Shown one piece after another: positions 1 through 8,323 of a DNA stretch of 64,000 bases. Numbering within the stretch: the stretch's first letter is position 1; the number at the start of each line of letters is the position of its first letter. A program made the position numbers and the translations under genes. Under the pieces are notes generated by a model. That model was not told the origin of the DNA. It did not search any database and saw only the letters and a list, made by a program, of their open reading frames with translations. This DNA is from Leisingera sp. ANG1 (GTDB lineage Bacteria; Pseudomonadota; Alphaproteobacteria; Rhodobacterales; Rhodobacteraceae). Location: NCBI RefSeq assembly GCF_000203975.2, contig NZ_AFCF02000003.1, positions 193,327 through 257,326 of the forward strand, given 5' to 3'.

Positions 1-663
1 CTCGCCCAGTCCCATATTGCCGCCGGTCTCATAGGTATAGAGCCGGTTCATGATGATGTTGGTGACCAGGATCGACACCAGGATCGCCAGACCCGGGATC
101 AGCGCGGCCAGAAACAGGGTGGATGCGGAAATGCCGAGTACCAGACCGATGATGATATAGGCGATGGAGGGCGGGATCAGGATGCCGGTGCAGGCGCCCG
201 CCGCCACCAGCGCGCAAGCATAAGGCCGCGGATAGCCGCTTTCGACCAGCCGCGCGATGGTCATCCGGCCCACGGCGGCAGCACCGGCGGCGTCAGAGCC
301 GGAGATCGCCGCGAACATGCCGCAGACCAGCACCGTGGCAGAGCCGAAGCCGCCCCGTGTCCAGCAGGTCAGCGCCTCGGCCACATCCAGGAACTTCTTG
401 CTGAGCCCGGTCCGAACCAGCACATCGCCGGTCAGGATGAACAAGGGCACCGCGGTCAGCGCAAAAGCGTCGATGCCGGTGAACAGGCTTTCGCCGATGG
501 CGCTGAGCGGCAGGTCGCCAGACATCACCAGCATGGTGATCGCCGCCGCGCCAATGGCGGCCCAGACCGGCACTGCCAGCGCTATCAGCGCCACGAACAT
601 GATCACTGGCAGGTAGAAGTCCCAGCCCAGCTCGACTGTTTGGTTGAGTGAATTCCACAGCAT
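1..663 (-). CDS. dctM: TRAP transporter large permease, DctM type (3' end beyond window)
   Basis: Large membrane subunit of a TRAP transporter, the ion-driven translocation channel paired with the small permease and receptor encoded just upstream (677-2445). Reading the minus strand from the ATG at 661-663 gives 221 residues with no stop to the window edge, so only about half of the usual 430 residues is present. Repeated hydrophobic segments and DctM-like stretches are visible (AVPLFILTGDVL, CGMFAAISGSDAAGAAAVG, GILIPPSIAYIIIG). It lies 13 nt after the small permease, in the same operon. The symbol is family-level; the substrate cannot be read from the sequence. Confidence 0.93.
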   Translation of the reverse strand, partial: MLWNSLNQTVELGWDFYLPVIMFVALIALAVPVWAAIGAAAITMLVMSGDLPLSAIGESLFTGIDAFALTAVPLFILTGDVLVRTGLSKKFLDVAEALTCWTRGGFGSATVLVCGMFAAISGSDAAGAAAVGRMTIARLVESGYPRPYACALVAAGACTGILIPPSIAYIIIGLVLGISASTLFLAALIPGLAILVSILVTNIIMNRLYTYETGGNMGLGE

Positions 664-676
664 CGCTTAAGGCCCC

Positions 677-1195
677 TCAATCAAACAGCTTGTCGCCTTC
701 AAAGACGGGGGTGCCGTCGCGAAGGCTGCGGTAATCGCGCAGGAAGGATTGCAGCAGGCGCCAGATCATCAGGGCAAAGCCCGCGGGCACCGCCATCAGG
801 AACCACACCATCGAGATGCGCAGCCCGTGGCTGACCGATCCGAATTTGGCGGAGACCAGCACCGTCTCGAACGACCAGTAAAGCGCGACCAAGGCCACGA
901 TGAACATCACCAGGTCGCCGAAGATGTAGACCAGCGCTTTGGTGCGAGGCCCCAGGTAATGCAGGATCACGTCGATACGGATGTGGGCGCGCTCCTTGAC
1001 CGCCGCCGCGGCGCCGATCCAGGCCAGGTAGATAAAGGAATAGCGGACGATTTCCTCGCCCCAGATCGAGGAAAAGGCAAACAGCTCGCGCCGGATCACC
1101 TCGATCGCCATGGTGATGACCAGCATCACATAGAACACCAGGAGCAGCCAGCGTTCTGCGTTCTTGTCGATGTTTCGCAGGATGTGCATTGCCAT
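677..1195 (-). CDS. dctQ: TRAP transporter small permease, DctQ type
   Basis: Small four-helix membrane subunit of TRAP importer I, 172 residues, normal for DctQ. Hydrophobic segments lie near residues 15-35, 50-70, 90-115 and 130-155. The stretch EEIVRYSFIYLAWIGAAAAVKERAHIRIDV is family-typical in pattern (E..R..F.W..F.GAA...R...H..vd). It sits between the receptor gene, across a 104-nt gap containing a hairpin, and the large permease. Inner membrane. A longer in-frame start exists only in a different frame, so the ATG at 1193-1195 is used. Confidence 0.92.
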   Translation of the reverse strand: MAMHILRNIDKNAERWLLLVFYVMLVITMAIEVIRRELFAFSSIWGEEIVRYSFIYLAWIGAAAAVKERAHIRIDVILHYLGPRTKALVYIFGDLVMFIVALVALYWSFETVLVSAKFGSVSHGLRISMVWFLMAVPAGFALMIWRLLQSFLRDYRSLRDGTPVFEGDKLFD

Positions 1196-1223
1196 TCCCG
1201 GGGTTCAGGCACACCCCCACAGC

Positions 1224-1238
1224 CAGCCCGGCGGGCTG
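1224..1238 (-). other. intercistronic hairpin after TRAP I receptor gene
   Basis: CAGCCC and GGGCTG form a 6-bp stem with a 3-nt loop in the 104-nt gap between the receptor gene and the small permease gene. There is no following T-run, so it looks like an mRNA-stabilising or partial attenuation structure rather than a full terminator. It is one of six such elements after receptor genes in this window. Confidence 0.5.
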
Positions 1239-1299
1239 TTGCGAAGGCTGCTGTTGAAAAATGCGGGGGCCGGATGAAGGCGCTCCCGCCCTCTTAGGC

Positions 1300-2445
1300 T
1301 CAGGCGTCGTGGACGTAGTATTTGCCCTGGGTGCCTGCGGCCTCTTCCAGCTTGGCGAAGTTGTCCATCGAGCCTGCCAGCTCGGTCTTGAAGGAATCCC
1401 ACTCGCTGCGCTGATAGCCGCCGGCTTCCTGCCACTCGCCCAGCTGATCGTCGCTCAGTGCATGGAATTCGACACCGGCCTTGGTCAGTTCCGCCATCGC
1501 ATAGGCGCGGGCGGAGGGCACTTTGGACAGGTTCTGATGCGCGGTCATTTCCGATCCCCACATCACGCCGTCCTGCACGTCGGCAGGCAGTGAATTGAAC
1601 CATTCCAGATTGCAGGAATAGACCTGACTGTCTGGTACCGCCTGGGTGAAGGTCACATGGCTCAGGATATCCTTGAAGCCAAAGACATAGAGTGCCCCGA
1701 CGGAGGGATCGAGCGCATCCGCCACCCCCTGCTTGATGGCGGAGGGCGTCTCGCCCCAGGCCACCGGCGTCGGGTTGGCACCGACCATGCGGTAATACTG
1801 CTGCAGCATCTTGGATCCCGGCACCCGGAATTTCACTCCGGCCATGTCGCCCGGCGACATCACCGCGTTGCCGCCCTTGCGCACCGCCACGACGCGGGGG
1901 TCGATATTGACATAGAACAGCGCCTTGAAGCCTGCGACCTCCACTTTTGGGTGCACTTCCGCGTTCCAGAAATCGGAGGTCACCAGATTGGTGAAACGCT
2001 GGTTGGAGCCGCAGAGATAGGGCATGTTGATCAAGTCAACAGTGGAGGCGAAAGGCGCAAAATTCGACAGCGAATGCTGCGCTGCCTGAATGGTTCCGCC
2101 CTGCACCTTCTGCACCAATGCGCCGCCCGCACCCAGCTGGCCGCCAGGGGCCAGCTTGACATAGATCTTGCCATTGGTGGCGTTTTGGATGTTCTCCTTG
2201 AGATCCAGCTGCATGATCGGATAGCTGCGCGACGCGCCCAGCACATAGGCCGTGGCAACGGTCATGATATGCTCCGCTGCACGTTCCCGCTCTTTCTCTT
2301 CCTTGGCGGTTTGCGCGGCGGCTTCGGACGACCAAAGAACCCCGCCGGCACCGGCCACCAGCGCCGCGGTGAAAGAGCCGGTCGAGGCCAGTTTCAGAAA
2401 ATTGCGGCGCTCAGCAGATTTGAGGCCATCCTTGCCATTCGTCAT
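1300..2445 (-). CDS. dctP: TRAP transporter solute receptor, DctP type, Tat-exported
   Basis: Periplasmic substrate-binding protein of TRAP importer I, 381 residues. The ATG at 2443-2445 follows a strong AGGGAGGA site at 2451-2458; the open frame continues upstream but without support. The N-terminus carries a twin-arginine signal (ERRNFLKLAS, then a hydrophobic stretch and AAAQ), so the receptor is probably folded before export. The body has the DctP pattern (MQLDLKENIQNATNGKIYVKLAPGG; GVKFRVPGSKM with the substrate-binding Arg; GVADALDPSVGALY). Operon order is small membrane protein, receptor, small permease, large permease. Ligand unknown; LacI-type control suggests a sugar or related polyol or acid. 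Confidence 0.92.
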   Translation of the reverse strand: MTNGKDGLKSAERRNFLKLASTGSFTAALVAGAGGVLWSSEAAAQTAKEEKERERAAEHIMTVATAYVLGASRSYPIMQLDLKENIQNATNGKIYVKLAPGGQLGAGGALVQKVQGGTIQAAQHSLSNFAPFASTVDLINMPYLCGSNQRFTNLVTSDFWNAEVHPKVEVAGFKALFYVNIDPRVVAVRKGGNAVMSPGDMAGVKFRVPGSKMLQQYYRMVGANPTPVAWGETPSAIKQGVADALDPSVGALYVFGFKDILSHVTFTQAVPDSQVYSCNLEWFNSLPADVQDGVMWGSEMTAHQNLSKVPSARAYAMAELTKAGVEFHALSDDQLGEWQEAGGYQRSEWDSFKTELAGSMDNFAKLEEAAGTQGKYYVHDA

Positions 2446-2467
2446 TGTCTTCCTCCCTAAAGATCCG

Positions 2468-2653
2468 TCAGCTGCCGTTCTTGTTCTTGTGGTCAGCCTC
2501 GCGCTTGAGAATGGCCGCCACGAACAGGATCGAGGCAGCGAACAGAACCAGCATCTCTCCGACATCGCCCAGGAAGCCGCCGCCGCCAAACGCACCCATG
2601 GCGACATTGGCAAAGAACACGGCAAAGACGGCAGCGGCAGCCCAGAGAAACAT
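2468..2653 (-). CDS. small two-helix membrane protein, first gene of TRAP I operon
   Basis: A 61-residue protein with two hydrophobic segments (about residues 2-20 and 30-48) separated by a glycine-rich turn (GAFGGGGFLGD) and a charged tail (KREADHKNKNGS). It starts just downstream of two LacI-type operators and ends 22 nt before the receptor start, so it is co-transcribed with the importer. I do not recognise a named family. Position and topology suggest an accessory TRAP subunit or a leader-type membrane peptide; this is inference. Confidence 0.65.
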   Translation of the reverse strand: MFLWAAAAVFAVFFANVAMGAFGGGGFLGDVGEMLVLFAASILFVAAILKREADHKNKNGS

Positions 2654-2686
2654 CGCAAATTCCCGGTTTGTTATCCCAATCCCATT

Positions 2687-2700
2687 TGTAAGCGCTTACA
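2687..2700. promoter_or_regulatory. LacI-type operator O1
   Basis: TGTAAGCGCTTACA is a perfect 14-bp palindrome with the central CG of LacI/GalR operators. It lies in the divergent gap between the TRAP I operon and its LacI gene. Its centre is exactly 21 bp from the next operator. Confidence 0.85.
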
Positions 2701-2707
2701 TTAATAA

Positions 2708-2721
2708 TGCAAGCGCTTACA
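2708..2721. promoter_or_regulatory. LacI-type operator O2
   Basis: TGCAAGCGCTTACA differs from the O1 palindrome by one base. A third, weaker copy (GGCAAGCGCTGCAT) lies at 2731-2744, centred 23 bp further. The three sites share one DNA face at roughly two-turn spacing, suggesting cooperative binding by the adjacent regulator. Confidence 0.8.
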
Positions 2722-2785
2722 TTGATAGCTGGCAAGCGCTGCATTTTGTGGTATGACGAGGGGCAAAGGAAATGGCAGACGTCAC

Positions 2786-3814
2786 ATGGGAAAAACCCGC
2801 TCAGCTCCGACACTTAACGATGTTGCAAAGGCCGCGGGCGTTTCCACCGCCACGGTGTCGCGCTGCCTGAATTCTCCGGATCGGGTGATCGAAGCAACCC
2901 GCCAGAGGGTGATGCAGGCGGTCGAATCACTGGGCTACACGCCGAATTTCGCGGCGCGCGTGATGGCAGCCAAACGCAGCTTCACCATCGGCGCCATCAT
3001 TCCGACCATGGACAACGCCATTTTTGCCCGCGGCCTGCAGGCCTTTCAGGACCAGCTGCACGAGAACGGCTATACGCTCCTGGTGTCCAGTTCGGCCTAC
3101 GACCCTGAGGCGGAACGCGAGCAGATCCGCACCCTGGTGGCCCGCGGCGCCGACGGGCTGCTGCTGATCGGGCACGCGCGCGACGCAGAAATCTACGAGT
3201 ATCTGGAGCGCCACCAGATCCCGTCACTGGTCGCCTGGTCCTACGATCCCGAGGCACAGCGGCCCTCTGTCGGTTTCAGAAACACAGACGCAATGTGCGA
3301 ACTGGCGCGGAGCGTGATTTCGGCCGGCCACCGGCGGATTGCCATGATCTCGGGCATGACACAGGGCAACGACCGGGCGCAGGGCCGTTTGCAGGGCGTC
3401 AGGCAGGCAATGGAGGAGGGTGGACTGGACACCAGCGACTTAAAAGTGATCGAAACAGCATATGAAATTGACAAGGGGGCTGAGGCCTTTGCCCAGTTAA
3501 TGGACCTGACGCCTCGCCCAACAGTGGTTATATGCGGCAACGATGTACTGGCTGCAGGGGCCGTGCACGAAGCACGAAAGTTGGGGATTAAGGTACCAGA
3601 GCAGGTATCCGTCACGGGCTTTGATGATATCGAGCTGGCGGAGATCGTTAGCCCAGCCCTGACCACCGTTCACGTTCCGCACCGAGAAATGGGACGCAAG
3701 GCAGCGTGCGAACTGACAGCAATGGTTGAAGGCAAGTCGGAAGGCAGAACAATCTGCATCAGTACAAGGCTTGTTACCCGCGACTCTTTGGCAATGCCGC
3801 CTTTTCTTTCATAA
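2786..3814 (+). CDS. LacI-family transcriptional regulator of TRAP I
   Basis: Repressor-type regulator, 342 residues from the ATG at 2786; an in-frame ATG at 2753 would add 11 residues. The shorter start places the helix-turn-helix (TLNDVAKAAGVSTATVSRCLN) near residue 9, as usual, but neither start has a strong ribosome site. The rest is the periplasmic-binding-protein-like sensor (GAIIPTMDNAIFARGLQAF; ICGNDVLAAGAVHEARKLGIKVPEQVSVTGFDDIELA). Divergent from the TRAP I operon, with three operator copies between, so it probably represses both until the imported substrate binds. Confidence 0.92.
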   Translation: MGKTRSAPTLNDVAKAAGVSTATVSRCLNSPDRVIEATRQRVMQAVESLGYTPNFAARVMAAKRSFTIGAIIPTMDNAIFARGLQAFQDQLHENGYTLLVSSSAYDPEAEREQIRTLVARGADGLLLIGHARDAEIYEYLERHQIPSLVAWSYDPEAQRPSVGFRNTDAMCELARSVISAGHRRIAMISGMTQGNDRAQGRLQGVRQAMEEGGLDTSDLKVIETAYEIDKGAEAFAQLMDLTPRPTVVICGNDVLAAGAVHEARKLGIKVPEQVSVTGFDDIELAEIVSPALTTVHVPHREMGRKAACELTAMVEGKSEGRTICISTRLVTRDSLAMPPFLS

Positions 3815-4066
3815 AGAAAGACTCGCAAAATAGGTTAGTGCACCTGACACTTACGGAATAGCAAATTCCAAATGGTCCGCCCGAGGCTCACCTGATCGTT
3901 TCATTTCCGGCACCACCGCTCCCTGTCGCCCCAAATGAGGACAGTCTGATTGGAGCATTTTCCTCCAAACATGACACGGTGAATTGCCAAGCCGGAAAAT
4001 TACCTCACTTCCGCTTCAAGAAACATCAGGTTTCGGACTGGCTAATGAGTTTTGCACCAAAACGTG

Positions 4067-4840
4067 TCAGATCAATTTCCCAAGAGCTCTGGCTCCTTTT
4101 TGCAAGGACGGCAGAAACTCCATCAACTCAGACAAACTGCGGCGCTGCACTGGGGCATGAACCGAGAGTGTGGCTAGCAGCCGGTTGCGGGCATCCCTGA
4201 CTGGAACAGCAACGGCGGCCATTCCAGCTATGAATTCCTCATCATCAGTGGAATAATCGCGGCTTTCGATCGTCTCAAGCTCTGCGCTGAGCGCATCAGG
4301 ATCCGTACAGGTCTGCCCGGTTAACGCTTCGAGAGTACGCGCACGCAAGACAGCTACCCGTGTGCTTGGTTTTAGAGTAGATAGATACATCTTGCCACTT
4401 GCTGTGCAATGGAAGGGAACCTGAGTGCCTATTGGCAGTTGAATACGCAGTGGCCATTTGGTTTCCACCCGGTCCAAATAAAGCATCCCCTCACGGTCCG
4501 GGATTGCCAGATTGCATGTTTCTCCCAATTCTTCAGCAACGCCTTTGAGAATGATCAAACGCGCTGTGCTCAAATGTTCCGACGACATAGTAGCAAGTGC
4601 CAGCTTGCGCAGCCTCGGCCCGGGCCCGTAGGCCCGCCCGTCGAGGTCGCGCTGCAGGAAACCCTCGGCCTCGGCTGTTTGCATCAGCCGGTGCACGGTG
4701 GGCTTGGGCAGGCCCATCGCCTCGATCATCTCGGCCGGCTTCACCGCGACGCCGCGGCGGGCGACCTCCTCCAGCAGCACCAGAAGGCGCAGGTTGGTGG
4801 GGATCTGCCCCTCTTTCTTTTCCGGCGCATCTGCTGCCAT
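4067..4840 (-). CDS. IclR-family transcriptional regulator
   Basis: A 257-residue regulator with a winged helix near residues 15-75 (LRLLVLLEEVARRGVAVKPAEMIEAMGLPKPTVHRLMQTAEAEGFLQRD) and the IclR effector domain (FHCTASGKMYLS; DYSTDDEEFIAGMAAVAVPV). It starts 13 nt after the TRAP II large permease stop, so it is the last gene of that operon and probably sits in a feedback loop. Its likely DNA site is the dyad at 8241-8257 between the operon and the GMC oxidoreductase gene. SauR in Cupriavidus is also an IclR protein, but this gene is with TRAP II, not the SauST cluster. Confidence 0.92.
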   Translation of the reverse strand: MAADAPEKKEGQIPTNLRLLVLLEEVARRGVAVKPAEMIEAMGLPKPTVHRLMQTAEAEGFLQRDLDGRAYGPGPRLRKLALATMSSEHLSTARLIILKGVAEELGETCNLAIPDREGMLYLDRVETKWPLRIQLPIGTQVPFHCTASGKMYLSTLKPSTRVAVLRARTLEALTGQTCTDPDALSAELETIESRDYSTDDEEFIAGMAAVAVPVRDARNRLLATLSVHAPVQRRSLSELMEFLPSLQKGARALGKLI

Positions 4841-4853
4841 CGCCGCCTCATCG

Positions 4854-6212
4854 CTACTTGTTGGGCAGCAGCACCAGCGCGAAATCAGGAACCAGTGAGA
4901 CCAGTACCCAGACCCCGATCAGGGCTGCAAGGTAAGGAACCGTATAGCGGAGCAGGCGGAAATACGGAACACCGGTCACACCGGATGCGACGTAGAGGTT
5001 CAGCCCGTAGGGCGGGGTGATGAAGCCGATGGAGGCGCCGACTAGGAAGATCACTGAGAAATGGATCGGGTCGACCCCAACAGAGGCCGCGATGGGGGCC
5101 AGGATCGGCGCCAGGATGATGGTCACCGGCAGGCTTTCCAGCACCATGCCGGAGAAGAACACGATGACCATCGAGGTGAACAGCACCGCATGGTAGCCAC
5201 CCATTGAAGTGACAAACCCGCCGATCGCCTGCTGCGCCCCGAGGAGCGACAGGATCTGCTGCATCACCACGGAAATCGCGATCAGCGGCGCCAGAATGCC
5301 AGTGATCTGGGCCGAGCGCACCACGATGCCGGGGATCTGCGGGATGGTGAAACCCTCAACCACCAGCATTTCAGCATAGGATTTTTCTTCCCACGTTTTG
5401 TCACTGCGGGCACCGGTGATTTTGGTCACCACCCAAGACAGCACGCCCGCAATCACGCAGAAACCAACGGTAACGCCCGCCGCCTCAGTAGGGGAGAACT
5501 TGCCGGTGTAGATGCCCCACAGCACCAGCCCGATGGCAAAGAAGCCAAGCCAGGCGCCGAAGGCTGTTTTCAGGACCCGGTTCAGCTGCAAGGGGATCAG
5601 GAAGCCCCAGCCGTTCTTGCGGCAGATGATCCAGCAGGCCAGCTGCATGCCGATGACCATCATCGCGCCAGGCAGGATGCCCGCGACGAACAGGTCGGAA
5701 ATCGGCAGGTTCATCAGGAACCCGTAGACGATAAAGATGATCGACGGCGGGATGATGATGCCCACGGTGCCGCCCGCGGCGGCGGTGGCCGCCGAGAAAC
5801 GCTCGTCATAGCCGCCCTTGACCATTTCCGGGTGCAGCATCGAGCCGATGGTGGCCGTTGTCGCCGAGTTAGAGCCTGAAATGGCGGCAAACAGCCCGCA
5901 GGCGCCGAGCGAGGCCATCGCCAGCCCGCCGCGCATCCAGCCAAGGCAGGCATAGGCAAAATCCGAAAGGCGCCGGGCGATGCCGGACTGGTTGATCAGG
6001 TCGCCGGTCAGGATGAACAGCGGCATCGCCAGGAGCGCAAAGCCCTTGTTGAACACATTCAGAAGCTCCGCCCCCATGTTGTCGAGCGTCAGCCCCAGCA
6101 CGAAGGAGCAACCGATCACCCAATAGCCGATCACCAGCAGCACCGGCACGCCCAGCATGAACAGGAAGGTGACCCCAATCGAGATCAGCGTGACCCAGGT
6201 TCCCGTATCCAT
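4854..6212 (-). CDS. dctM: TRAP transporter large permease, DctM type (importer II)
   Basis: Full-length large TRAP permease, 452 residues, with about twelve hydrophobic segments. Family stretches include AMPLFILTGDLINQSGIARRLSDFA, LFAAISGSNSATTATIGSMLHPEM, GGTVGIIIPPSIIFIVYG and a second IGFITPPYGLNLYVASGV. Its start overlaps the stop of the small permease gene by one base (position 6212), so the two are translationally coupled. Substrate unknown. Confidence 0.95.
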   Translation of the reverse strand: MDTGTWVTLISIGVTFLFMLGVPVLLVIGYWVIGCSFVLGLTLDNMGAELLNVFNKGFALLAMPLFILTGDLINQSGIARRLSDFAYACLGWMRGGLAMASLGACGLFAAISGSNSATTATIGSMLHPEMVKGGYDERFSAATAAAGGTVGIIIPPSIIFIVYGFLMNLPISDLFVAGILPGAMMVIGMQLACWIICRKNGWGFLIPLQLNRVLKTAFGAWLGFFAIGLVLWGIYTGKFSPTEAAGVTVGFCVIAGVLSWVVTKITGARSDKTWEEKSYAEMLVVEGFTIPQIPGIVVRSAQITGILAPLIAISVVMQQILSLLGAQQAIGGFVTSMGGYHAVLFTSMVIVFFSGMVLESLPVTIILAPILAPIAASVGVDPIHFSVIFLVGASIGFITPPYGLNLYVASGVTGVPYFRLLRYTVPYLAALIGVWVLVSLVPDFALVLLPNK

Positions 6213-6880
6213 TACACGTCTCCTCCGATCACAGCCTGTTTGATCAGCGGCGCGCCGCTGCGGTAGTTGCGGATGTCGTCGGCCAGGTTTTCAAACACCC
6301 GGGCGATCATCAGGACAAAGGACAGGGGCGCGGTGATCAGGAACCACCACTGCAGCACGCTGTCGGTGCCCAGCACGATCTGGAAGTTCGAGGCCGACAG
6401 CGCCGTCAGCCGGGTGGTGGTGACAAAGACGATCACCGCAAAGCCGAACCACAGGACCGCATCCAACGTCAGGCAGCCCATCTGCGCCCAGCGGGGCATG
6501 ACGGTGCGGAATTCCGAGAAGCTGAGATGGGTCCGCAGCCGCACGTTGAAGGCGGCCCCGAACCAAGCCATGATCATGAACAGCAGCGGCGGAATGGTGG
6601 TGGACCAGGGCTGCTGGTTCTTGAACACGAAGCGGTCAATCACACCCCAGAAAATGATGAAGGCAATCGCCAGGTAGCTCCACACCATGATGGTGCGCTC
6701 CAGGTGCCGGTCCATCAGCGGCACCAGCCGGTAGACCAGCATCACCAGAAGGCCGCCGAGCGCGGCGGCGGCGGTGCCCAGCACCCAAGCGGCATTGCTT
6801 TCTAGGGCATTGCGGATTTCCCAGCTATCCTGGGACGCGAAGGCGCTGAAAATGGCAGCGATATCCGGCCAAAGCTGCAT
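6212..6880 (-). CDS. dctQ: TRAP transporter small permease, DctQ type (importer II)
   Basis: Small TRAP permease of 222 residues, somewhat long for the family because of an N-terminal extension of about 35 residues before the first helix. Hydrophobic segments are visible near residues 30-52, 68-85, 95-115, 130-150 and 170-195. The middle has the usual W-F-G-A pattern followed by charged residues (MAWFGAAFNVRLRTHLSFSEF). It lies between the receptor gene (102-nt gap) and the large permease (1-base overlap). Confidence 0.88.
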   Translation of the reverse strand: MQLWPDIAAIFSAFASQDSWEIRNALESNAAWVLGTAAAALGGLLVMLVYRLVPLMDRHLERTIMVWSYLAIAFIIFWGVIDRFVFKNQQPWSTTIPPLLFMIMAWFGAAFNVRLRTHLSFSEFRTVMPRWAQMGCLTLDAVLWFGFAVIVFVTTTRLTALSASNFQIVLGTDSVLQWWFLITAPLSFVLMIARVFENLADDIRNYRSGAPLIKQAVIGGDV

Positions 6881-6905
6881 GTGTTCCTCCCCTCATTTCC
6901 CCTGT

Positions 6906-6941
6906 GATCCTGCCGGATCCTGTCGGGCAAACAAGGCCGAC
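6906..6941 (-). other. two short hairpins after TRAP II receptor gene
   Basis: GATCC-4 nt-GGATC (6906-6919) and GTCGG-10 nt-CCGAC (6922-6941) lie in the 102-nt gap between receptor and small permease. They are weaker than the matching elements in the other receptor operons. Confidence 0.35.
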
Positions 6942-6982
6942 GCAATCTGGCACCGGCCCTATGCTCATTGTTCAGGCCTTTG

Positions 6983-8215
6983 TCAGCCCTTCCACCAGCG
7001 GCGCGGTTCTACGTTTTCGGGCTTCATGTCTTTGTCGACTTCGCGCGCGATGGTGTAGATTTCCTGGTAGGTGTCGATGCCGCCAGCCCATTTGTTCAGG
7101 CGGTCGCGCCACTGCTCCCACAGCTGCGGCTGGAACTCGGGCGAGCACATTTCCTCGGCCATGCGGATTTCGCTGTCTGGCAGGAAGGCCGGGCGGACGC
7201 CGTGTTCCGCAAACACCGTGCCCGGCAGCTGCGGGTCGGAGAAGCCGACGGTCTTCACCAGCGCCGCCTCGTTTGCAGCCTGCACATGGGCCTGTGCCCA
7301 ATAGGCGCTCTCCATCACCGCGTCCTGCAGATAGCCCTCGAGGCCGTCGAAGACCTTCGCCGACATCGAGGTATGCTCGGTGCCGCAGAAGAACTTGAGA
7401 TCGACGGACTGCGAGACCACTGGCGCCATGTTGGCATAGGCCACTGCGGAAGCCCAGGTTTCGGCGCCGTCGATCAGGCCCTGCTTCAGCCCGTCGAGGG
7501 TCTCTTCCCATGCCACTGGCACCGGGTTCAGGTTCAGGGCATTCATCGCAATCCGGCCCAGCTGGGTGCCGGTAACGCGGTTCTTGGTCCCGAACAGCTG
7601 CTCCAGCTTGGTGATGGTCGGCTGGTCCTTGTATTTCAAGCCCAGCTGGATGCCGCGCAGCTCGCAATGGCTGAACAGGAACTTCAGCCCGTGGCGCTTC
7701 TCCAGCGGGTCGCGCAGGATTTCCTGGCTCTTGGGGTGATAGAGGAAGTGGTACTGGGACGCGCGGCCGGGGAACATGAAGGCATAGTCCAGCACGTTCA
7801 GGTAAGGTGCGCCGCCGGCCGAATTCTGGGTCGAAGCGGCGTAGATGTCGACAATGCCCTGCTGGGTTTTCTCGACGCAGCTCAGCTGGCCGCAGATCTG
7901 GTTGTCGCCGATGAACTCGATCCGGATTTCGCCGTCGGTGCGGGCCTCAAGGTCACGGGCGAACTCCAGAGCACCGGCCCGCTCGATCAGCAGATTGCGC
8001 GCGTTGAAGCCGGAAGCGCCGAACTTCAGCGTGTGCTTGGCGGGCTTAGCGTAGCGCTTCTCATAGGTCGATTCCGCAGCCGAGGCGAGATTCGCCAGGC
8101 TCATCGCGCTGCCGAAACCACCTGCTGCCAGCAGCGTCGAGCTCATCCCGTAAGTGCCTGCAACGCGGAACAGATCCCGCCGCGAAATACGGCTCAGTTT
8201 GTTAGTAAGCCCCAT
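6983..8215 (-). CDS. dctP: TRAP transporter solute receptor, DctP type, Tat-exported (importer II)
   Basis: Periplasmic receptor of 410 residues. The ATG at 8213-8215 is chosen because AGGGAGGAGA lies directly upstream (8218-8227); an in-frame ATG seven codons earlier lacks one. A twin-arginine motif (ISRRDLFRVAG) is followed by a hydrophobic stretch and an ASAAES cleavage region. The mature part has the DctP layout, with binding-site segments around LFGTKNRVTGTQLGRIAMNAL and GLKQGLIDGAETWASAVAY. First gene of the operon receptor-Q-M-iclR, and divergent from a GMC oxidoreductase, so the imported compound may be an alcohol oxidised by that enzyme (inference). Confidence 0.92.
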   Translation of the reverse strand: MGLTNKLSRISRRDLFRVAGTYGMSSTLLAAGGFGSAMSLANLASAAESTYEKRYAKPAKHTLKFGASGFNARNLLIERAGALEFARDLEARTDGEIRIEFIGDNQICGQLSCVEKTQQGIVDIYAASTQNSAGGAPYLNVLDYAFMFPGRASQYHFLYHPKSQEILRDPLEKRHGLKFLFSHCELRGIQLGLKYKDQPTITKLEQLFGTKNRVTGTQLGRIAMNALNLNPVPVAWEETLDGLKQGLIDGAETWASAVAYANMAPVVSQSVDLKFFCGTEHTSMSAKVFDGLEGYLQDAVMESAYWAQAHVQAANEAALVKTVGFSDPQLPGTVFAEHGVRPAFLPDSEIRMAEEMCSPEFQPQLWEQWRDRLNKWAGGIDTYQEIYTIAREVDKDMKPENVEPRRWWKG

Positions 8216-8240
8216 AATTCTCCTCCCTAAGATCAATTAT

Positions 8241-8257
8241 TGAGACGTTTCGTATCA
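8241..8257. promoter_or_regulatory. candidate IclR operator dyad
   Basis: TGAGACGTTTCGTATCA pairs as TGA-n-ACG-TTT-CGT-n-TCA: six of seven pairs match around a 3-bp centre. It lies in the 108-bp divergent gap between the TRAP II receptor and the GMC gene. The regulator assignment rests on the linked IclR gene and is inference. Confidence 0.6.
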
Positions 8258-8323
8258 AAAAAGCCTAGATTATTTCATGTGATCTGTATAGAAGTTTTTT
8301 CCACACAGGGCGGAGAGAAGGTC

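Noticed and set aside
4067-4840. assigning the IclR gene as SauR of the sulfoacetate pathway
   Set aside because: It is in the TRAP II operon 6 kb away, and the SauST operon has its own divergent LacI gene with an operator.
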